The notes below the pieces were generated by a model. It did no database searches and was not told where the DNA came from. It saw nothing but the letters and a program-made list of their open reading frames with translations. DNA of 37,097 nucleotides, from assembly GCF_026274175.1 (NCBI RefSeq), contig NZ_JAPHNL010000286.1, forward strand, positions 1 through 37,097, read 5' to 3'. The position numbers and the translations under genes are program-made. Shown piece after piece: positions 16,533-25,519 of the stretch. This DNA is from Streptomyces beihaiensis. Lineage in GTDB: Bacteria; Actinomycetota; Actinomycetes; Streptomycetales; Streptomycetaceae. Each line of letters opens with the position of its first letter. The stretch's first letter is position 1.

Positions 16533-16546
16533 GAGGTGATCACCTC
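16533..16546. promoter_or_regulatory. Palindromic ribosome-binding site of the flavin reductase gene
   Basis: GAGGTGATCACCTC is a perfect 14-bp palindrome abutting the ATG at 16532. On the minus strand it includes GGAGGTGATC, near-complete complementarity to the 16S 3' end. Confidence 0.6.
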
Positions 16547-16561
16547 CGAATGGCGGGCGGT

Positions 16562-17200
16562 TCAGGGCTGGAGGCGGCTCGTTCGCCACCCCGGGTCGCA
16601 GCGGTCGTAGCGCAGCCTGCGGTGCAGTCGGTCCGAGTCGGCGCACCAGAACTCGACAGCGACGGGGCTGAGCAGGTACCCCACAAAGCGGGCCGGGCGC
16701 GGCAGCGGGATGCCGGGAGCCGCGAGGCGGTCCGCCTGGGCACGCAGGTCGGCCGCATCCCTGAGGGGTTCGCTCTGCCGGGAGACCGCGGACATGGGGT
16801 GCATGGGAATGGGCCGACCGGACCAGAGGGCATCGGATTCGGCGTCGCTCAACTGAGCCACGGGGCCGGAGAGGATGAGCTGTTGTCCCGTCTCGCGCCA
16901 GTAGAGGAGGCCGGATGCCCACCCGGTGGAGGCGATCTCCCGGCCCTTCTGGCTGGTGGAGTGGCTGGCGAACACCAGGCCACGAGTGCTGATGTCGGTG
17001 ATGGAGACGATGCGGTTGGAAGCCCTGCCCTGGTCATCCGCGGTCGCCAGCGCCAAAGCGCGCGGTTCGCGCACCTCACGGGCGGTCGCTTCGGTGATCC
17101 ATTGCTGGACGAGAGCCATTGGCTCGGTCGGCGGGTCGTCGTACTCGGGGAATGCCAGGTCGACGTCGCCGGTGAGGCTCTCGAATCGGCTGCTGTTCAC
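16562..17200 (-). CDS. phzG: Phenazine biosynthesis FMN-dependent oxidase PhzG
   Basis: 212 residues of the pyridoxamine-phosphate-oxidase family. It oxidises the unstable tricyclic hexahydro/tetrahydrophenazine formed by PhzF and PhzB towards aromatic phenazine-1,6-dicarboxylate or phenazine-1-carboxylate. Visible: ALALATADDQGRASNRIVSITDI (about 47-69), FASHSTSQKGREIASTGWASGLLYWRETGQQLILSGPV (about 77-114, FMN site) and the C-terminal VAVEFWCADSDRLHRRLRYDR. GTG 17200 is chosen because GAGGAAC is placed upstream; the longer frame to 17248 enters phzF. It lies 10 bp after phzF and 29 bp before the flavin reductase. Confidence 0.93.
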   Translation of the reverse strand: MNSSRFESLTGDVDLAFPEYDDPPTEPMALVQQWITEATAREVREPRALALATADDQGRASNRIVSITDISTRGLVFASHSTSQKGREIASTGWASGLLYWRETGQQLILSGPVAQLSDAESDALWSGRPIPMHPMSAVSRQSEPLRDAADLRAQADRLAAPGIPLPRPARFVGYLLSPVAVEFWCADSDRLHRRLRYDRCDPGWRTSRLQP

Positions 17201-17210
17201 GTGTTCCTCG

Positions 17211-18044
17211 CTAGACGTAGAGGGTGCCGCGGGCGGCGACGACGCCATGGCCGCCCACCTCGACGGAGTGAACCGTCTCTCCGGTGCCCTGGGCGGTGGC
17301 GAGCATGAGGGACGGGCGACCGAGTTCGACTCCCTGGAGGATCTCCACGTGCCGGCCGAAGTCGTTCAGTTGGTGCCGTGCCAGGTGGATGGCGAGCGGG
17401 CCGGCGGCCGAGCCCGTTGCCGCGTCCTCGACGACGCCGTAGGCCGGCGAGAACATCCGGGTCCGCCAACTGGTGCCGCTGCCGGCGAAGCAGTTGGCAG
17501 CCATGTCCGGGAAGCGGCCGAGTGCCTTGTGGTCGGGCCGAAGTGCGGACAGCGCGGTAATACTCGGGAGCCCGACAAACACGTGTCGGGGCCCATTGCG
17601 GTAGATCTCCACAGGCGCGATGGACTCCTCGACACCGAGCGCCGCCAGCAGTTCCGCACCGTGCTCGTACGGCTCCCAGACCGGGATGGGCTGCCGCATC
17701 CGTACGGCCAATGCACCGTCGTCCTCGTCCAGTTCGAACGGGATGATGCCCATGGCTGTCTCCAGCTGGAGGCGGTCCTCCTTGAATGTGCGGCCCAGGG
17801 CCACTGCGGTGCCGAGGAGCGGGTGGCCCGCGAACGGCAGCTCGTTGACGGGGGTGAAGATGCGGATGCGGGCGTCTCCGCCCTGCTCGGGTGGCAGGAC
17901 GAAGGTGACCTCGGAGAGGTTCATCTCACATGCGATGCGCTGCATCAGCTCTGGGGTCAGATCGGCGGCGTCGAAGAAGACCGCTACCGGATTGCCTTCG
18001 AGGGGGGTGCGGGCGAAGGCGTCGACGACTATGTATTCGTGCAC
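17211..18044 (-). CDS. phzF: trans-2,3-dihydro-3-hydroxyanthranilate isomerase PhzF
   Basis: 277 residues, normal for PhzF. It isomerises DHHA to the reactive ketone, two molecules of which condense to the phenazine ring. The catalytic Glu45 falls in NLSEVTF at the same number as in Pseudomonas PhzF. His74 (FAGHPLLG) and Asp207 (VVEDAATGSAAGPLA; Asp208 in Pseudomonas) are also conserved. GTG 18044 is the start (VHEYIVVDAFARTPLEGNPVAV); the open frame to 18320 is a shadow of the neighbour. The gene overlaps the end of the small upstream ORF by 16 bp, implying translational coupling. Confidence 0.96.
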   Translation of the reverse strand: MHEYIVVDAFARTPLEGNPVAVFFDAADLTPELMQRIACEMNLSEVTFVLPPEQGGDARIRIFTPVNELPFAGHPLLGTAVALGRTFKEDRLQLETAMGIIPFELDEDDGALAVRMRQPIPVWEPYEHGAELLAALGVEESIAPVEIYRNGPRHVFVGLPSITALSALRPDHKALGRFPDMAANCFAGSGTSWRTRMFSPAYGVVEDAATGSAAGPLAIHLARHQLNDFGRHVEILQGVELGRPSLMLATAQGTGETVHSVEVGGHGVVAARGTLYV

Positions 18045-18412
18045 TGAGTCCTGTCTCCCCGTGTCGATGCGGTTGTGCTCTCCTGCTCGGCGAACACCGC
18101 TCCCAGACATCTCAGTTGAGGCAGCGTGTGCGCTCCCTCGGCTGTGGCCTCGACCTCGAAGCAGGCGCGGTGCGTGGGCGGTCGGCCGATCAGCTGCGCC
18201 GCGCGGTTGGGCGGCAGGGTGGCAGGGCGTTCCGCCTGCCACAGCATCACCGCCCCCCATCGGTTGCGGTCGCGGTCCGCCATCCAGAACTTCAGTCGCA
18301 GCCCCGGTACGTGGCTCCACTCATCGACCGTTCCGTCTCGCAGGAGCTCACGCAGGGTGTCGATGGTCTGCGGTGATCCGTCGAGATCCCACCAGGCGAT
18401 GTCAACTCGCAC
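18029..18412 (-). CDS. Small alpha/beta-barrel protein within the phz operon (YdhR-like, unknown role)
   Basis: 127 residues starting at GTG 18412 (GGAGGTGCTCGGCC upstream). It overlaps phzE by 11 bp and phzF by 16 bp, so it is tightly coupled to core phenazine genes. The first 80 residues ([49 protein letters not shown]) have the strand-helix-strand order of dimeric ferredoxin-like barrels such as YdhR/ABM-type mono-oxygenases: a central GLRLKFWxxD strand, then a GAVMLW strand. The last 40 residues are less ordered. There is no cofactor motif. It is not PhzA or PhzB. I infer a helper in ring handling or oxidation; the real function is unknown. Confidence 0.75.
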   Translation of the reverse strand: MRVDIAWWDLDGSPQTIDTLRELLRDGTVDEWSHVPGLRLKFWMADRDRNRWGAVMLWQAERPATLPPNRAAQLIGRPPTHRACFEVEATAEGAHTLPQLRCLGAVFAEQESTTASTRGDRTQCTNT

Positions 18413-20333
18413 GGCCGAGCACCTCCTGGATGGTGCGGCCCAGGATGCGCGGTCCGTCGACGGTGAGCACCGACTCCGCGTGGAACTGCATGGAGGCGAA
18501 GCCCGGCCCGCGCAGGGCATGCACCTCTCCGGTCACTGGATCGCGGCTCACCTCGACCGCCCCCACCCGGTCGACGTCGAGCTTGTCCTCGTCGCAGCGG
18601 GCGGCGAACGTGTTGTAGAAGCCGACGCGCTCCCGGCCCCCGAACAGGTCGATCTCACGCTGTACGCCTTGGTTCGGGACGCCCCGGCGGACCAAGCCGA
18701 GCCCAAGGCTGAGGCTGAGTACCTGGTGGCTCAAGCACACGGCGACGAAGGGCCGCTGCCCGGCCAGCAGGCACTCAAACGCCGAGCGCAAGCTGCGGAT
18801 CTTGGGATCATCCGCCGCCTCAGGGTCTCCCGGACCCGGGCCCATCACCACGAGGTCGTGGCCGTCGAAGGTGTAAGGATCGTCGTAGTTCCGGATCGTC
18901 ACACGCATGCCCAGAGAGCGCAGTTGCAGTCCGATCATGGCGGTGAAGGTGTCCTCAGCGTCGATGATCAGAGCGCTCATACCCTCCAGACCGGTCACTG
19001 CCGGCCTTCGCCCCTCATCGTCGTCGAGCCAGAAGTGCGCAATGCCGCTGTTGCGCCGAGTCAGCGCCGCGCGGACGTCCGGATGGCTGCCGTAGCGGTT
19101 GGCTTGGCCGCTCTCCAGGGCGCCGAGGAGACCGGACGCTTTGGCACGGGTCTCGGCGACCTCCGAGAGCGGGTCGGAATGGCGGACCAGGGTGGCACCG
19201 ACCCCGATGCGTACCCGGCCGTGGGCTTCGATGTCGGCGGTACGGATGAGGATGGCCGAATCAAGGTCACGCCCGGTCCCCGTGTCGCGACTGATCAGGG
19301 CGGCCACACCACTGTAGTAACCGCGCCCCTGGGGTTCGTACTTGCCGATGATCCGGACCGCACTCTCCAACGGGCTGCCCGTGACGGTGGGGGCGAAGAG
19401 CGTTTCGTGCAGGATGGCGCGCACGTCGCGGTCGGTGCGTCCCTCGATGAAGTACTCGGTGTGGGCGAGCCGGGCCATTTCCTTGAGGTGGGGGCCGAGC
19501 ACCCGGCCGCCGCCCTCGCAGACCCTGGCCATCATCTTCAGTTCTTCATCGACCACCATGTACAGCTCGTCGGTCTCCTTGCGGTCGGCGAGGAACTCGG
19601 TGACGCCTTCGAGAGTGGGACCGGTCGGCGGGTAGCGGTAGGTCCCGCTGATCGGGTTCATGACGGCGGTGCCGTCGCTCACCGAGATGTGCCGTTCCGG
19701 CGTGGCACCCACGAGCGTGCGCTCACCGGTGTGGATGACGAAGGTCCAGTACGCGCCCTGTTCCCGCTCCAGCAGCCTGCGGAAGAAGACCAGCGCGTCG
19801 CGGAGCGAGTAGTCATCGATCTCCGCGAGAAGGGTCCGCTTGAGGACGAAGTTGGCTCCTTCGCCGGTGCCGATCTCATCGGTCACGATGCGGCGAACGG
19901 TCTCGGCGTACTGCTCGTCGTCGATGTCGAAGCCTCGGGCCGTCACAGAGGTCGGGGCGTCGGGGATCCGGGCCATGAGTTCGGCCACCGGGACGCGGTC
20001 CTGGTCGGCGACGGACAGGGCAATGAGGGGCGCACCGTCGTCGGGAGCGGTGAAGCCGCGTTCGGTGATCTGCCGATACGGTGCCACGATCAGGACGTCG
20101 TGCTCGGTTGCCGCGGCGTCGGGTGCCGTCCGGTCGGTGAGAGGGATGTCGGCAAGGGTCTTCGGTAGCGTCACGTCGCCGACCAGGACGTCGACGGCGT
20201 CCGGATCTCCGCTCTCCGGGCGGTGCAGCAGGGCGAACGCGGGCGCTTGACGGTTCAGTACGCGATCCAGCAGGTCGCTTGGAGTTCGGGCATGGCTGAG
20301 GCTTCGGGAGTCCTGGCCGTGCGACGTACTCAT
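18402..20333 (-). CDS. phzE: 2-amino-2-deoxyisochorismate synthase PhzE
   Basis: 643-residue fusion of an anthranilate-synthase-type chorismate domain (about 130-405; [26 protein letters not shown] at 226-235, [14 protein letters not shown] at 312-325, [12 protein letters not shown]) and a class I glutamine amidotransferase domain (about 450-640; MGPGPGDP at 497-504, nucleophile Cys533 in VCLSHQVLS, His618 and Glu620 in FHAES). It turns chorismate plus glutamine-derived ammonia into ADIC, the first committed phenazine intermediate. GGAGGTG stands 5 bases before ATG 20333. ATGA overlap with phzD upstream. Confidence 0.97.
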   Translation of the reverse strand: MSTSHGQDSRSLSHARTPSDLLDRVLNRQAPAFALLHRPESGDPDAVDVLVGDVTLPKTLADIPLTDRTAPDAAATEHDVLIVAPYRQITERGFTAPDDGAPLIALSVADQDRVPVAELMARIPDAPTSVTARGFDIDDEQYAETVRRIVTDEIGTGEGANFVLKRTLLAEIDDYSLRDALVFFRRLLEREQGAYWTFVIHTGERTLVGATPERHISVSDGTAVMNPISGTYRYPPTGPTLEGVTEFLADRKETDELYMVVDEELKMMARVCEGGGRVLGPHLKEMARLAHTEYFIEGRTDRDVRAILHETLFAPTVTGSPLESAVRIIGKYEPQGRGYYSGVAALISRDTGTGRDLDSAILIRTADIEAHGRVRIGVGATLVRHSDPLSEVAETRAKASGLLGALESGQANRYGSHPDVRAALTRRNSGIAHFWLDDDEGRRPAVTGLEGMSALIIDAEDTFTAMIGLQLRSLGMRVTIRNYDDPYTFDGHDLVVMGPGPGDPEAADDPKIRSLRSAFECLLAGQRPFVAVCLSHQVLSLSLGLGLVRRGVPNQGVQREIDLFGGRERVGFYNTFAARCDEDKLDVDRVGAVEVSRDPVTGEVHALRGPGFASMQFHAESVLTVDGPRILGRTIQEVLGRAS

Positions 20334-20953
20334 ATGAACACCTCCGCGGACGGCAGGACCACGGCGCAGCGCTGAGCCGCATAGTCCAGGGCCTGCCGGT
20401 GGTGGGCCTCGGAGAAGTCACCGAGGGCGTCGGCGGCAAGGAAGGTCTGGATGTCGTTGGTGAACGCCTCGACCGCGGTGGCGAGGACGCCCACATGGGC
20501 GTACACACCGCACAGCACGAGCTGGTCGCGGTCCGCGGCCCGCATCCGCTCGAGCAGATCAGTCTTGAAGAAGGCGCTGTAGCGCCACTTGGTGAACACC
20601 CAGTCGTCCTCGGTGGGAGCGAGTTCCGGGATCACCTCGCGGTCGGCCGGGTCAGTGCGCATGCCCGGACCCCAGAAGTCCTTGAGCAGGCCGCGCTGTT
20701 CGTCGGTCATCCGGCCTGGCTGTGCGGTGTAGGCCACCGGGACGCCGAGGCATGCGGCTCGTTTGCGTAAACCTGCGGCGTGGTGCACTAATTCAGCGCG
20801 CAGCGGGTCGGGCAGCGCCTGCAGGAAGTAGTGCTGCATGTCGTGGAGGAGCAGGACCGCGCGCTCCGGGTCCGGGGTCCAGGCCGCCAGGTTGTCGGGA
20901 AGACGGTCGGCGGTGGGCAGGGGGTACGACGCGATGAGGGGTAGGCCGGCCAT
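20330..20953 (-). CDS. phzD: Isochorismatase-family hydrolase PhzD
   Basis: 207 residues. It hydrolyses the enolpyruvyl ether of ADIC to give DHHA and pyruvate. Catalytic residues sit at the Pseudomonas PhzD numbers: Asp38 ([11 protein letters not shown]) and Lys122 ([10 protein letters not shown]); the substrate-loop [12 protein letters not shown] is intact. ATG 20953 ([11 protein letters not shown]) is the conserved start, with AAGGA upstream. Codon 55 (DNA 20789-20791, Leu in RAELVHH) is TTA, the only in-frame TTA I found in the cluster. In Streptomyces this makes translation dependent on the bldA tRNA and ties phenazine formation to development. Confidence 0.96.
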   Translation of the reverse strand: MAGLPLIASYPLPTADRLPDNLAAWTPDPERAVLLLHDMQHYFLQALPDPLRAELVHHAAGLRKRAACLGVPVAYTAQPGRMTDEQRGLLKDFWGPGMRTDPADREVIPELAPTEDDWVFTKWRYSAFFKTDLLERMRAADRDQLVLCGVYAHVGVLATAVEAFTNDIQTFLAADALGDFSEAHHRQALDYAAQRCAVVLPSAEVFI

Positions 20954-20998
20954 GGGTGAGGTCCTTTCCAAGGGGGGCCGCGTCGGGGTGGGCGTGGG

Positions 20999-22183
20999 TC
21001 AGAGGGTGTCGGCCCAGGCCGTGACGAGGGAGACGGCCTGCCGGGAGTTCAGGCGCGGGTCACAGAAGGTTGTGTGCCGTTCGCCGGTGCGGTCGAGGGC
21101 GGAGACGTCTGCGGCGCACTCCGTCACGTCGTCCGGCGTGGTCTCCAGGTGGAGGCCGCCGACCACCCCGCCGGCCGCCGCGACCGCGTGCCCGAACGCC
21201 TGGACTTCATGAGCCATGGTGGTCAGCAGGCGCGTCTTCCAGCCGCCGGGAGCGGTGATGGTGTTGCCGTGCATCGGGTCGCACAGCCAGATCACCGGGT
21301 GGCCCGCGGAGCGGACGGCGGCCACGAGGGCCGGCAGTCGTTCGCCGACGGCCGCCGCGCCCATGCGGGAGATCAGGGTGAGCCGACCGGGCTCGCGCAA
21401 GGGGTCGAGGCGCTCGCACAGCGACGTGATCTCTTCGGAGGTCATGCTCGGACCCACCTTGCAGGCGACCGGGTTGACCACGTCGGCCAGAAGGTCGACG
21501 TGGGCGCCGTCCAGCTGGCGGGTTCGCTCCCCGATCCACGGCCAGTGCGTGGAGCCCAACCAGCGGGTGGAGTCGCCCAGTTCGCGAATCATCGGGACTT
21601 CGTAGTCCAGCAGGAGCGCCTCATGGCTCGTCCACACCAGGGGCTCGACACCGGGCCAGGTGCGCAGTGCGGGAGCGCGCCAGCCGAGGTGTTCCACGAT
21701 GTCCCCGGCGGCCATGTACCCGGTGAGGATGCGCAGTGGGTCGGGGCGCCTGCTCTCCGGATCCGGCTCGGGGGCGTTGACCATGTGCCCGCGATAGACG
21801 GGCAGCGCCAGGTCGCCGACCTGCTCGAAGTCGTTCGACCGGGGCTTGGCGAACTGGCCGGCGATCCGTCCGACGCGCAGTACGGGTTTGCCCGTGAGCA
21901 TCTTCAAGGTGGTGGCGAGCAGGTCGAGCACGGCGGTCTTGCGCCGTACGTGCCCGGCCGTGCACTCCTCCGGGTCCTCGGCGCAGTCTCCGGCCTGAAC
22001 CACGAGCGCCTCGCCCGCGGCGACGGAGGCCAGCAGCGACCTCAGGGTGTGTACGTCGTCGACGCGCACCAGGGGCGGGCGGGAGCTGAGGATCTCCCGC
22101 ACTCGCTGGACTTGTGCGCGGTCGGGCCAATCGGGCTGTTGCAGCGCCTTGGCCCTCTGCATTTCGGTCAGTACGTTTACCAC
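20999..22183 (-). CDS. phzC: Class II DAHP synthase PhzC
   Basis: 394 residues, the short plant-type class II 3-deoxy-D-arabino-heptulosonate-7-phosphate synthase. It condenses PEP and erythrose-4-phosphate to open the shikimate pathway. Motifs: VVQAGDCAEDPEE (61-73) with the metal-binding Cys, RVGRIAGQFAKPRS (about 102-115), THWPWIGERTRQ, VNPVACKVGPS (about 236-246) and DPMHGNTI. It lacks the long regulatory N-terminal part of mycobacterial AroG, so is likely less feedback-sensitive, as for other phenazine copies. The start at GTG 22183 has only a weak GGGGG site. It is followed by phzD after 45 bp. Confidence 0.94.
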   Translation of the reverse strand: MVNVLTEMQRAKALQQPDWPDRAQVQRVREILSSRPPLVRVDDVHTLRSLLASVAAGEALVVQAGDCAEDPEECTAGHVRRKTAVLDLLATTLKMLTGKPVLRVGRIAGQFAKPRSNDFEQVGDLALPVYRGHMVNAPEPDPESRRPDPLRILTGYMAAGDIVEHLGWRAPALRTWPGVEPLVWTSHEALLLDYEVPMIRELGDSTRWLGSTHWPWIGERTRQLDGAHVDLLADVVNPVACKVGPSMTSEEITSLCERLDPLREPGRLTLISRMGAAAVGERLPALVAAVRSAGHPVIWLCDPMHGNTITAPGGWKTRLLTTMAHEVQAFGHAVAAAGGVVGGLHLETTPDDVTECAADVSALDRTGERHTTFCDPRLNSRQAVSLVTAWADTL

Positions 22184-22252
22184 GACAGTGCCCCCGTGGA
22201 GCGAGAGGATTTGTTTCGGATCATGGCTGAGCCGCGTCTGCGGAATGCCGGA

Positions 22253-22732
22253 TCAGGTGGGGATTCCTTCGCGCTGGACGTGCGGTACATCGATTCCCAG
22301 GGCCCGGAACTGCTGGCAGGGATTCATGAACTCGCGCTGCTGCTTGATCTTCCCGTCCTCGAACAGGAACGAGTGCAGGAAGTGGTTACGGTAGTACCCG
22401 TCGCGATATCCAGGAAAGAGGATCTTTCCCTCGCCGTCGCATTCGACCCAGAAACGATCGGGGTCCTGAGTGTCGAAGATCTCGACGTTGATCCAGGCCC
22501 AGTCGGGGAAGCACTTGAGCGACCAGACCGCGTGCTCGCCCAGCCGGTCGCGTCCGCGGATGACGATGGGCTCGCCGCTCTCCGTGGTCCACAGGCCGCC
22601 GATGCCGTCCTCGGTGAACAGCAGGTGGCGACGGAGCCGGTCCTCGCCACGGGTGTGCATGTACTGCTCGACGATGGCCCGGTTGTGGGCGCGCAGGTCG
22701 GACTGGTCGGTGGGTATTCGGGGCTCTGACAT
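22253..22732 (-). CDS. phzB: Phenazine ring-forming protein PhzB (SnoaL/NTF2 fold)
   Basis: 159 residues, cone-shaped NTF2-like fold. It speeds the double condensation of the PhzF product to hexahydrophenazine-1,6-dicarboxylate. RAHNRAIVEQYMHTRGEDRL (14-33), LKCFPDWAW (72-80), RDGYYRNHFLHSF (110-122) and REFMNPCQQFRALGI (133-147) with the catalytic-type Glu134 are as in PhzA/PhzB. Only one copy is present, as in most genera outside Pseudomonas, where phzA is a duplicate. A 69-bp gap separates it from phzC and a 50-bp gap from the monooxygenase upstream. Confidence 0.95.
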   Translation of the reverse strand: MSEPRIPTDQSDLRAHNRAIVEQYMHTRGEDRLRRHLLFTEDGIGGLWTTESGEPIVIRGRDRLGEHAVWSLKCFPDWAWINVEIFDTQDPDRFWVECDGEGKILFPGYRDGYYRNHFLHSFLFEDGKIKQQREFMNPCQQFRALGIDVPHVQREGIPT

Positions 22733-22782
22733 AGGTGTCCTCTGCTGTGTGCGGTCAGGCGGGATGGAGGTGGTGCCTCGGG

Positions 22783-23967
22783 TCAGACGATGAAGCTGAT
22801 CTCTCGCGGGTCACCGCCCACGAGCGCGCGGCCGTAGACCTGCTCGGGGATGCCCATCCCGAAGCCGGCGTGGCGGCTGCCGACGTTGATGTCGCGCCAG
22901 ATGCGCTGCAGGGGGTTGGACTCGTTGAAGGCGGAGGATCCGTGCGCGGTCAGCAGTGTGTCGACAGCCTCCCTGCACAGCCGTCCGACCTGAGCCGACT
23001 CCAGCCGGTTACGGGCACGAATGGTGAGGTCGGCATTGATTCCGGCGTCGGCGAGCTCGTCGACGGTGTCCGCGATGCGACCGGCCACCAGCTTGGCCGT
23101 GTCGATCTTGGAGGCCGCCTCGGCCAGGTCGAGCTGGAACGTCGGGGACTGCGTCTGGTCCCGGTAGGTGGAGCCTGCCACGGGGCGGGTGGGGCCCTTG
23201 GACCGGACGAAGTCGAGGGCGGCCTCGGCGCCGCCGATCAGGGCCCCGATCAGCCCGATGGCGAACAGGCCGGTGAGGCTGTTGCGGTACGGCAGGGCAG
23301 GGTCGACCACTCCGTCGGTCTCGCCGTTGAGGATGGGCAGGTAGGGCACCAGGCGGTGTTCGGGTACGAAGATCCGGTCCGCGACGACGGTGTTGGAACC
23401 GGTGCCCCGCATTCCGGCGAAGTACCAGGTGTCCTTGATGCTGACCTCGTCGGTCGGCATCAGGGCGAAGCGGACGTCGGGGCGGCCGCCGTCGGTGGGC
23501 ACGGCTATCAACGCACTGACCCACTGGGCATGCAGGCAGCCGGAGACGTACGCCCATTCACCGCTGACGATCAGGCCGCCGTCGACGGGCTCCACAGCGG
23601 GTGAGGGCATCCCCAGGACCAGTGCGCATGCGGCGTCCGGGGCGTCCTGCCAGACTTCGTCCCCGGCCGCGGCGGGGAACAGGGCTGCCATGAAGTTGCC
23701 GGCGTTCAACACGCCCGCGATCCAGGCGGCGGAGGGGCAGCCCCGTCCGAGCGCGGTGGAGACGTCGAGCAGGGTGCGCATGTCCGTCTCGTAGCCACCG
23801 AGGCGGCGCGGCGTCTGAAGGCGCAGCAGTCCCGCCTCGGTCATGGCGGTGACGACGCGGTCGGAAACCCGCCGTTCACGCTCGCATTCGACGGCGTCCT
23901 CCCAGAGGAGTTCCCGAAGACCTTCGGCCCGCTCGACGAGTTCGGCACGGTCGATGGAATTCGCCAT
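22783..23967 (-). CDS. Acyl-CoA-dehydrogenase-fold flavin-dependent monooxygenase (two-component)
   Basis: 394 residues with an N-terminal helical domain, a central beta domain (GEWAYVSGCLHAQW at about 137-150; DTWYFAGMRGTGSNTVVADRIFVPEHR at about 181-207) and a C-terminal helical domain ending HAGFGMGIPEQVYGRALVGGD. Absence of the catalytic base of true dehydrogenases and the WxxxGMRGTGS wording put it with group D monooxygenases such as HsaA and HpaB-like hydroxylases that use free reduced flavin. The likely reductase partner is at 15984-16532. A role in hydroxylating the phenazine ring is inferred. ATG 23967 has AAAGGA upstream. Confidence 0.85.
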   Translation of the reverse strand: MANSIDRAELVERAEGLRELLWEDAVECERERRVSDRVVTAMTEAGLLRLQTPRRLGGYETDMRTLLDVSTALGRGCPSAAWIAGVLNAGNFMAALFPAAAGDEVWQDAPDAACALVLGMPSPAVEPVDGGLIVSGEWAYVSGCLHAQWVSALIAVPTDGGRPDVRFALMPTDEVSIKDTWYFAGMRGTGSNTVVADRIFVPEHRLVPYLPILNGETDGVVDPALPYRNSLTGLFAIGLIGALIGGAEAALDFVRSKGPTRPVAGSTYRDQTQSPTFQLDLAEAASKIDTAKLVAGRIADTVDELADAGINADLTIRARNRLESAQVGRLCREAVDTLLTAHGSSAFNESNPLQRIWRDINVGSRHAGFGMGIPEQVYGRALVGGDPREISFIV

Positions 23968-24127
23968 CCGAATCAGTCCTTTCATTCTCGATACCCAGCA
24001 CGCTAAGCCGCAAAAATTCCCTGAGTCAAGGGCGTTGATTCGCGGTTCACCGGGAATTCAGAGTGCCGAAAATAGGCAGCTTTCAGCAGCGCGGCACGTT
24101 TTCGGGCCGCGCTTATTCGATACGGAT

Positions 24128-25519
24128 TTATCGGCGTGGTCGAGACGTACGGCGGAGGTTGCCGAGCACGACACGGCCCACGGTGACGGGGTTGAGCAGG
24201 ATCAGAGGGGAAGAGAGCAAGGAACTGACCTTGACGAACTCCTGGGTGAGCGCCGGGTCGTGCTCGGCGGCGGCCATCAGTCGGTCGAAGAAGTAGTTGG
24301 TCAGCCGCACCGGCAGCGGTCGTTCTCCCTCGACTTGTGGCAGGGCCAGATCACTGCTGACAGCCATCTGCCAAGCCACCTCGATCCGCCGGGAGGCGGC
24401 CCGGAAGAAGCGGTGAGGCAGGCGGTCTCCTCCCTGGACGAGGGTTTCACGCAGGGCGGCGGCCTGGAGTGCGGCCACCGACATGCCTTGGCCGTAGACG
24501 GGGTTGAAGCTGCAGATAGCGTCCCCGAAGACCAACAGCCCGTCCGGGAATCTCTCCAGCCGTTCATAGCGTCGGCGCACGCTCGCCGGATAGCGGTGAG
24601 CGACCGGTTCGTCGAGGGGTTCAGCGGCGCACAGGGCCTCGAACACGTCGGCCGGCACGATGGGCTTGGCGAACTCCAGGAAGCCGACGGCATCGGTCGG
24701 CGGGTGGTGGCCGCCATAGCCGATCAGGGTGAGCATCCAGCGGTCCTGTTCGTGCTGGAGGAACGTCGCACCGGTCGGCCGCCCGGGTTCGGCCCCCACG
24801 ATGACGACCTTGCGCCGACCGAGCGCGCCCGGTGCGAGCCGCAGGGTGCGGCTGACGTACTTGATGTCGACGGCGACCTTGTCCTCGGTCGGCGGTTGAT
24901 AGCCGAGATCGGTGAGCCATCGAGTGGCCCGTCCGCCCCGCCCGGTTGCGTCGACGACGAGGTCGGCGGCCAGCTCACGCTCCGCCCCGCTGCCGCGCTC
25001 CACCGTGCGGACGCCAGTGACACGTGTGCCGTCCGGGGCACTGAGCAGCGCGGCGACCTCACACCGGTCGGCGATCTCGACGCCGGGCAACTTCTTGACC
25101 CGGGCACGGATTTGCCGCTCGAGTTGAGGCCGGGTCGGCTGATAAGTGGGCGTCGGATCGGCGTAGCGGCCCTCCTGGCACAGCAGGTGACCGCCGGGCG
25201 CGAAGTGCATCTCGGTGGGTTCACGCACCACAGGGATTCCTGCCGCCTCCAACTCCTCGAGCAGGCCGGGAAACATCTGCTGCAGGCCCCGGGTGCCGGC
25301 GGGCAGGATCGCGTGGGCGTGTCGCCCCTGCGGGACGCCGCGTCGGTTCTCGTCCGTCTCGAGAAGCTCGTCCCGGTCGACCAGCGTGACTCGGTCGAAC
25401 GTGTCCGACAGTACGCGTGCGGCGAAGAGGCCGGCGATGCTGGCCCCCAACACCACACAGTGTCCGCGTCGCAATCGCGACTGCTGAGGGGCGTGCGGGT
25501 GGGCAATGTCGTCAGACAT
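24128..25519 (-). CDS. Group A FAD-dependent monooxygenase (phenazine hydroxylase candidate)
   Basis: 463 residues. Rossmann FAD loop VVLGASIAGLFAARVLSD at about 22-39; a DG-like segment DLVVDATGRGGRATRWL at about 186-202; and GDAICSFNPVYGQGMSVAALQA near 332-353, the GD-x-x-x-x-x-P-x-x-G-Q-G motif that binds the FAD ribityl and is typical of aromatic hydroxylases. The C-terminal third contacts substrate and is not diagnostic. ATG 25519 is chosen (GAGGACTCGC upstream). It is a good candidate for one of the ring hydroxylations. It is the first gene of the long minus-strand series, with a 160-bp gap to the next gene. Confidence 0.85.
   Translation of the reverse strand: MSDDIAHPHAPQQSRLRRGHCVVLGASIAGLFAARVLSDTFDRVTLVDRDELLETDENRRGVPQGRHAHAILPAGTRGLQQMFPGLLEELEAAGIPVVREPTEMHFAPGGHLLCQEGRYADPTPTYQPTRPQLERQIRARVKKLPGVEIADRCEVAALLSAPDGTRVTGVRTVERGSGAERELAADLVVDATGRGGRATRWLTDLGYQPPTEDKVAVDIKYVSRTLRLAPGALGRRKVVIVGAEPGRPTGATFLQHEQDRWMLTLIGYGGHHPPTDAVGFLEFAKPIVPADVFEALCAAEPLDEPVAHRYPASVRRRYERLERFPDGLLVFGDAICSFNPVYGQGMSVAALQAAALRETLVQGGDRLPHRFFRAASRRIEVAWQMAVSSDLALPQVEGERPLPVRLTNYFFDRLMAAAEHDPALTQEFVKVSSLLSSPLILLNPVTVGRVVLGNLRRTSRPRR

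Noticed and set aside
18045-18320. N-terminal extension of PhzF to 18320
   Set aside because: PhzF proteins begin at HEYIVVDAF; catalytic residues number correctly only from GTG 18044, and the extension is a frame shadow of the small barrel gene.
21074-22729. 551-codon plus-strand frame over phzC and phzB
   Set aside because: Antisense shadow; both sense genes have conserved catalytic motifs.
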